This document shows, piece by piece, positions 57,552 to 64,000 of a stretch of 64,000 bases of DNA (positions are counted from its first letter, which is position 1; every line of letters starts with the position of its first letter). This DNA comes from Halieaceae bacterium. GTDB taxonomy: Bacteria; Pseudomonadota; Gammaproteobacteria; Pseudomonadales; Halieaceae. Both the position numbers and the translations under genes were made by a program. The notes under the pieces were generated by a model, which saw only the letters and a program-made list of their open reading frames with translations, did not search any database and was not told the DNA's origin. The stretch spans positions 33,306-97,305 of the forward strand of contig CACNSR010000009.1 in the NCBI GenBank assembly GCA_902623175.1. Direction: 5' to 3'.

Positions 57552-59462
57552 TCAGGGGCTACTCATTTCGACCAGGAGCTTATTGAGACGGGCAACATAG
57601 GTCGCCGGATCCTCGAGCACCGATCCCTCGGCGAGTGCCGCCTGATCGAGCAGAATCTGCGCGAGATCAGAAAAGCGATCCTCATCCGATTCCTGATCCA
57701 ATCGGTGTAAAAGCGGATGCTCGACATTAATTTCCATGGTGGGCTTGGTTTCGGGCATATCCTGCCCCGCCGCCTCCATGATGCGTCGCATTTGCGCACC
57801 CATCTCATGTTCCGCGACAGTCAAACAGGCCGGTGACGACGTGAGCCTCGTGGTTGGTCGAATACCCGCAACCCGGTCGGCCAGCACAGCCTGCATCCGC
57901 TCGATCAGAGACTCGCTGGCCTTTTCGGCTTGCTCAAGGGCCTTCTTGGCCTCCTCGTCGTCGGCGCTCTGATCCCATTCCCCCTTCGCTACATCTCGTA
58001 GCGGCTTGCCATCATATTCTGCCAAGTGGCTCATTAGCCATTCGTCTACGCGATCAGACAGCAACAGCACCTCTACGCCTTGCTTGCGCAACGCTTCTAT
58101 GTGCGGACTATTTTTTGCCGTCGCATGATTCTCTGCGACAACATAGAAAATGGACTGCTGATCGTCCTTCATCGCTTCGACATATTGCTTCAGCGAAATA
58201 CGCTGGGCAGCCTCGTCATCACGGGTCGTGGCAAAGCGAAGCAAATCAGCGATTTTTTCGCGATTAGTAAAGTCCTCTGCGGGCCCCTCTTTCAACACCG
58301 CGCCAAAGGTGTCCCAGAACCGGATGTAGTCCTCAGGCTGCTTGTTGGCCATTTTTGAGAGCATGTCCAGCACTCTCTTGGTCAACGCACTGCGAATGGC
58401 ATCGACCTGCTGGTTCTTCTGCAGCAGCTCTCGCGAGACATTAAGCGGCAGGTCGCTGGAATCCAGTACCCCCTTCACAAAACGGAGGTACATAGGCAGG
58501 AACTGTTCTGCCTCATCCATAATGAAAGTGCGCTGCACATACAGCTTCAGGCCACGGGCCCCCTCCCGCTGCCAGAGATCAAAGGGCGCGCGCTGCGGCA
58601 AATACAGCAACGAGGTGTACTCCAGCTTGCCCTCCACCGCGTTGTGACTCCAGCTCAGCGAATCCTCGAAGTCATGGGAAATATGCTTGTAAAACGCCTG
58701 ATACTCCTCGTCGCTGATCTCTGAGCGACTGCGTGTCCACAGCGCCTTGGCCTCATTGACCGCCTGCCACTCGGGTTCGGCTGGCGCATCGGCAGCATCC
58801 TCGTCATCCCCCGCAGGCGCAGGTGGCTCCGGCATCATCACCGGCACAGAGATATGGTCCGAGTACTTCTTGATCACCGATCGCACACGCCAGCTATCGG
58901 CAAATTCCTCGGCATCGTCTTTGAGATGCAACGTAATGGTGGTTCCAGCACTGTCCCTCGAGGACTCACTGATGGTGAATTCATCCTCGCCTGCGGACTC
59001 CCACTGGGTAGCGGTTTCTTCGCCTGCTTTTCGCGTTATCACCACCACGCGATCCGCGACGATAAAGGACGAATAGAAACCTACGCCGAACTGACCAATT
59101 AGCTGGCTGTCTGCTTTTTGATCGCCCGACAGTTGCTCCATAAAGGCAGCAGTGCCCGACTTGGCAATCGTACCGAGGTTGTCCACCACCTCATCCCGGG
59201 ACATGCCAATCCCGTTATCGTCGATGGTGATCGTCTTTGCCTCACTGTCCGCTTCCACCCTAATCCGGTAGTCCCCCACACCGGCACCCAAACCCGCATC
59301 GCCGATGACCGCAAAGCGGTGTTTATCGATGGCGTCGGACGCATTGGAGATGAGCTCGCGGAGAAAAATCTCACGGTTCGAGTACAGGGAGTGAATCATG
59401 AGGTGAAGCAGTCGCTTCGCCTCGGTCTGAAAACCCATCGTTTGGGTAGCTTCGGCAGTCAT
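57552..59462 (-). CDS. htpG: Chaperone HtpG (Hsp90)
   Basis: A 636-residue bacterial Hsp90. ATP-binding motifs [40 protein letters not shown] and [16 protein letters not shown] are intact, with the middle-domain ESSSLYLP-like region ([16 protein letters not shown]) and dimerisation domain to the C-terminus ([16 protein letters not shown]). Start at Met 59462; the longer frame upstream is not Hsp90-like. Confidence 0.96.
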   Translation of the reverse strand: MTAEATQTMGFQTEAKRLLHLMIHSLYSNREIFLRELISNASDAIDKHRFAVIGDAGLGAGVGDYRIRVEADSEAKTITIDDNGIGMSRDEVVDNLGTIAKSGTAAFMEQLSGDQKADSQLIGQFGVGFYSSFIVADRVVVITRKAGEETATQWESAGEDEFTISESSRDSAGTTITLHLKDDAEEFADSWRVRSVIKKYSDHISVPVMMPEPPAPAGDDEDAADAPAEPEWQAVNEAKALWTRSRSEISDEEYQAFYKHISHDFEDSLSWSHNAVEGKLEYTSLLYLPQRAPFDLWQREGARGLKLYVQRTFIMDEAEQFLPMYLRFVKGVLDSSDLPLNVSRELLQKNQQVDAIRSALTKRVLDMLSKMANKQPEDYIRFWDTFGAVLKEGPAEDFTNREKIADLLRFATTRDDEAAQRISLKQYVEAMKDDQQSIFYVVAENHATAKNSPHIEALRKQGVEVLLLSDRVDEWLMSHLAEYDGKPLRDVAKGEWDQSADDEEAKKALEQAEKASESLIERMQAVLADRVAGIRPTTRLTSSPACLTVAEHEMGAQMRRIMEAAGQDMPETKPTMEINVEHPLLHRLDQESDEDRFSDLAQILLDQAALAEGSVLEDPATYVARLNKLLVEMSSP

Positions 59463-59540
59463 GAGGAGACCCTTTTTGTGCAAGTCCCAATAAAGTGGGG
59501 TCTCACACGTTGTTTTCAAGCCTATCGGGTACCCTCGGGC

Positions 59541-59563
59541 AAAAAAAACCCGCTCTAAGCGGG
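59541..59563 (-). terminator. Terminator of the sucC-sucD operon
   Basis: Read on the minus strand, CCCGCT and AGCGGG form a short stem followed by eight T residues. It lies 20 bases after the sucD stop and before htpG. Confidence 0.8.
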
Positions 59564-59583
59564 CCTTAAACTGATGGGAGGGC

Positions 59584-60456
59584 TCACCAACCCGTGACCT
59601 CAGTGAGTGCCGCGCCGATATCCGCCAGAGAGCGCACGGTGCGAACACCCGCCGCCTCCAATGCGGCAAATTTCTCATCCGCAGTGCCCTTGCCCCCGGA
59701 AATAATCGCGCCCGCGTGACCCATGCGCTTTCCTTTGGGGGCCGTTACGCCGGCGATGTACGAGACCACAGGCTTGGTCACATTGGTGCGGATAAACTCC
59801 GCCGCTTCCTCCTCGGCCGTGCCACCGATCTCGCCGATCATCACGATCGCCTCGGTGCCGGGGTCTTCCTGAAACAAACCCAAAATATCGATGAAGTGAG
59901 ACCCTGGAATCGGGTCGCCGCCGATGCCGACGCAGGTGGACTGGCCGTACCCCACATCAGTGGTCTGCTTAACTGCCTCATAGGTCAGCGTGCCGGAGCG
60001 CGACACAATCCCCACCTTACCCGGCAAATGAATATCTGCCGGCATGATGCCGATCTTGCTCTCCCCGGGCGTGATCACGCCGGGGCAGTTGGGTCCGATC
60101 AGCCGGACACCCAACTCATCGCATTTGACCTTCGCGTCAAGCATATCGAGTGTCGGCACGCCTTCGGTAATACAGACAATCAGTTCTATTCCGGCGTTGG
60201 CTGCCTCGAGAATGGAGTCTTTACAAAAGGCCGCAGGAACATAGATCACTGAGGCCTGTGTTTGGGTCTCGGCAACGGCTTCAGCCACGGTATTGAACAC
60301 CGGCAAATCGAGGTGTGTCTGCCCGCCTTTGCCGGGGGTCACACCGCCGACCATCTTGGTGCCATAAGCGATCGCCTGTTCCGAGTGGAAAGTACCCTGC
60401 GAACCAGTGAACCCTTGGCAAATCACGCGGGTGTCTTGATCGATCAGGATACTCAT
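59584..60456 (-). CDS. sucD: Succinyl-CoA ligase, ADP-forming, alpha subunit
   Basis: A 290-residue subunit: [20 protein letters not shown] (CoA binding), [39 protein letters not shown], and the phosphohistidine region [20 protein letters not shown]. It makes ATP and succinate from succinyl-CoA in the citric acid cycle. It overlaps sucC by four bases. Confidence 0.97.
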   Translation of the reverse strand: MSILIDQDTRVICQGFTGSQGTFHSEQAIAYGTKMVGGVTPGKGGQTHLDLPVFNTVAEAVAETQTQASVIYVPAAFCKDSILEAANAGIELIVCITEGVPTLDMLDAKVKCDELGVRLIGPNCPGVITPGESKIGIMPADIHLPGKVGIVSRSGTLTYEAVKQTTDVGYGQSTCVGIGGDPIPGSHFIDILGLFQEDPGTEAIVMIGEIGGTAEEEAAEFIRTNVTKPVVSYIAGVTAPKGKRMGHAGAIISGGKGTADEKFAALEAAGVRTVRSLADIGAALTEVTGW

Positions 60457-61622
60457 GACGAAGCTCCCGCCGCCGCTACCACCTTTTGGGCAGCATCAGT
60501 CAGACTTTCCGCCGCCTGAATATTCAGACCACTTCCGGCCAACACTTCTCTACCGAGCGCCGCGTTGTTACCCTCAAGACGCACAACAACCGGCACGTCA
60601 ACGCCCACTTCTTCAACGGCACCAATGACGCCCTCTGCAATCAAATCGCATCGCACGATGCCACCAAAAATATTGATCAGCACGGCGTTCACGTTTTCGT
60701 CGGAAAGAATGATTTTGAAAGCCTCAGTGACGCGCTCTTTAGTCGCGCCACCGCCCACATCGAGGAAATTTGCTGGCGCGCCGCCGTGGAGTTTGACGAT
60801 ATCCATGGTGCCCATAGCTAACCCTGCGCCATTAACCATACAGCCAATGGAGCCATCTAGAGCCACATAGTTTAGGTCCCACTGAGCCGCGTGGGCCTCC
60901 CGTTCGTCTTCTTGGGAGGGGTCGTGCATCGCTTCCAACTCAGGCTGGCGATACAACGCGTTAGAGTCGACAACCACCTTGGCATCGAGGCAATGGAGAT
61001 TTCCCTCGTCGGTGATCACCAGCGGGTTCACCTCGATCAGCGCCAGATCTTTGTCAGCAAACAGTTTTGCCAAGCTCATAAAAATGGTGACGAACTGTTT
61101 CACCTGAACGCCGGACAGGCCGAGCCGGAATGCCAAATCCCGCCCCTGAAAGGGCTGCGCACCGACTAGCGGATCAATTTCCGCCTTGAGGATTTTTTCG
61201 GGGGTTTCTTCGGCGACCTTTTCAATTTCGACGCCTCCCTCAGTCGACACCATGAAGACGATGCGCCGGCTGGCGCGGTCAACCACTGCACCCAGATACA
61301 ATTCGTCGGCAATATCGGTGCACGATTCGACCAAGATACGGGACACTGGTTGGCCGGTCGCATCCGTTTGATAGGTCACCAGTCGCTGGCCCAACCAATG
61401 CGCCGCAAACTCGCCCACCGCCTCGGGGCTGTCTACAAGGTTCACACCGCCCGCCTTACCGCGCCCGCCCGCATGAACTTGGGCCTTGACCACCCATCGC
61501 CCTCCGCCAATATCGTTGGCGGCCTTTATCGCCGCCTCAGCCGAGTCGACGGCGTAGCCAGTCGATACCGGCAAGCCGTAGTCGGCGAACAGGGCTTTGC
61601 CCTGGTACTCATGCAAATTCAT
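60453..61622 (-). CDS. sucC: Succinyl-CoA ligase, beta subunit
   Basis: A 389-residue ATP-grasp subunit: [80 protein letters not shown] and [15 protein letters not shown]. Complete in length. GGGGGA lies upstream of the ATG. Forms the enzyme with SucD. Confidence 0.97.
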   Translation of the reverse strand: MNLHEYQGKALFADYGLPVSTGYAVDSAEAAIKAANDIGGGRWVVKAQVHAGGRGKAGGVNLVDSPEAVGEFAAHWLGQRLVTYQTDATGQPVSRILVESCTDIADELYLGAVVDRASRRIVFMVSTEGGVEIEKVAEETPEKILKAEIDPLVGAQPFQGRDLAFRLGLSGVQVKQFVTIFMSLAKLFADKDLALIEVNPLVITDEGNLHCLDAKVVVDSNALYRQPELEAMHDPSQEDEREAHAAQWDLNYVALDGSIGCMVNGAGLAMGTMDIVKLHGGAPANFLDVGGGATKERVTEAFKIILSDENVNAVLINIFGGIVRCDLIAEGVIGAVEEVGVDVPVVVRLEGNNAALGREVLAGSGLNIQAAESLTDAAQKVVAAAGASS

Positions 61623-61698
61623 AAAATCCCCCGGGGTAACGCCCGATCAACCTCACGTAGCTCCAGCATCGGGCAGCTGGCACCACGTCATTGCTCTG

Positions 61699-63138
<1,440 letters not shown>

Positions 63139-63150
63139 TTACCCCCCTCA

Positions 63151-64000
63151 TCAAATTTGCAGAAGAATCCGCGCGGGATCTTCTATTAGGCCCTTAACGG
63201 TGACCAAAAATTGAACGGCTGTTTTGCCATCGACCAAACGATGGTCATAGGAGAGTGCCAGATACATCATCGGCTGTATCACGACCTCACCACCCATCGC
63301 AATGGGCCGCTCCTGAATCGTGTGCATGCCGAGAATTCCCGTTTGCGGTGGATTGAGGATAGGCGTGGACAGTAGTGAGCCAAAAACGCCTCCGTTGGAT
63401 ACCGTGAAGGTACCACCGGTCATCTCCTCGATGGTCAGTTTTTTGTCTCGGGCTTTGCTGCCAAAGCTTGCAATAGCAGCCTCGACATCGGCAATGCTCA
63501 TGAAATCGGCATCGCGCAAAACTGGCACCACCAGCCCCTCGTCAACCGAAACCGCCACACCGACGTCCTGATAACCGTGGTACACCACGTCATTGCCATC
63601 GATAGACGCATTGACCTCGGGAAAACGCTTCAACGCCTCGCAGGCAGCCTTAACGAAAAAACCCATAAAGCCGAGCCGGGTGCCATTGTGGACCGACTCA
63701 AACTCATCACGATACTGTCGGCGCAGCTTCATCAGCGGCGCCATGTTTACCTCATTAAAGGTCGTCAGCATGGCAGTCTGCTGCGTGGCACCCAACAGTC
63801 GCTCTGCGATGCGCGAGCGCATCCGCGTCATCGGGACTCGCTTCTCAATGCGCTCACTGGTCGGTCCATCCACGCTTAGATCTTCAGCCGCCGGCTCTCC
63901 GGCGGGAGCAACTGGCTCGCTTGGCTCGGGAGACCGCTGGGTGGACGCCTGCTTCAGATGGGACAGTACGTCCTCTTTGAGCAATCGACCGCCCTTCCCT
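63151..64000 (-). CDS. sucB: 2-oxoglutarate dehydrogenase E2 component (succinyltransferase), 5' end outside the window
   Basis: The visible 283 codons cover the end of the peripheral-subunit-binding domain ([18 protein letters not shown]), a linker, and the whole catalytic domain ([40 protein letters not shown], and the active-site [20 protein letters not shown]). The lipoyl domain lies beyond the window edge. The frame is open to base 64000, so the Met at 63984 is internal. The order sucB-lpd-sucC-sucD fits a citric-acid-cycle operon. Confidence 0.95.
   Translation of the reverse strand, partial: GKGGRLLKEDVLSHLKQASTQRSPEPSEPVAPAGEPAAEDLSVDGPTSERIEKRVPMTRMRSRIAERLLGATQQTAMLTTFNEVNMAPLMKLRRQYRDEFESVHNGTRLGFMGFFVKAACEALKRFPEVNASIDGNDVVYHGYQDVGVAVSVDEGLVVPVLRDADFMSIADVEAAIASFGSKARDKKLTIEEMTGGTFTVSNGGVFGSLLSTPILNPPQTGILGMHTIQERPIAMGGEVVIQPMMYLALSYDHRLVDGKTAVQFLVTVKGLIEDPARILLQI

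Overview
The window looks like a chromosome segment of a marine gammaproteobacterium, probably of the OM60/NOR5 (Halieaceae) type or a close relative. This rests on gene content and order: sucB-lpd-sucC-sucD, aroC-prmB, epmC-pdxB-msrB, an ADP-heptose LPS cluster, a LitR-like regulator next to a photolyase, and sodium-dependent transporters. It is an inference; no phylogenetic marker was aligned.

Region 1 (about 1-23.8 kb) is accessory DNA. By eye it is more AT-rich than the rest and has long intergenic gaps. Units of one to three genes point in both directions: an FAD oxidoreductase, several secreted proteins and lipoproteins, four short-chain dehydrogenases (SDRs), a lactose operon (lacZ plus a GPH-family symporter), a phytoene-desaturase-like oxidoreductase, a TPR protein with a 2-oxoglutarate dioxygenase, and a zinc-ribbon membrane protein. 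Between units lie eleven copies of one roughly 50-bp repeat (family A), four copies of a companion repeat (family B) and three decayed copies of the 3' part of tRNA-Leu(TAA). All copies that could be oriented lie in the same direction whatever the direction of the genes. The intact tRNA-Leu closes the array at 23.75-23.84 kb. I read this as a tRNA-anchored array of small gene cassettes, and it is the most interesting object in the window.

Region 2 (24-43.85 kb) is denser and richer in GC. It holds a sodium-dependent transporter and a possible light or stress cluster: a MerR regulator with a degenerate B12-type domain, divergent from an RpoD-like sigma factor, followed by a TIGR01777 epimerase, a sirtuin and a photolyase. 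Next come two secreted amidohydrolases, LPS heptose genes (hldE, gmhA, gmhB) with one intact and one broken O-antigen-ligase-like gene, a gene broken by a 31-bp tandem duplication, an LLM flavin monooxygenase, another SDR and a beta-lactamase-fold hydrolase.

Region 3 (43.9-46.6 kb) is a small islet next to tRNA-Ser(GGA). It carries a beta-helix surface protein and a small secreted protein. The flank of the tRNA is duplicated at its far end, and it contains a fifth copy of the family B repeat found in the tRNA-Leu array.

Region 4 (46.6-64 kb) is ordinary core genome: queF, an ABC-2 exporter, tRNA-Glu and tRNA-Gly, msrB, pdxB, epmC, tusA, a secreted methyltransferase, aroC, prmB, folE, a hydrolase with sixA, htpG, sucD, sucC, lpd and the 3' part of sucB, which runs off the window.
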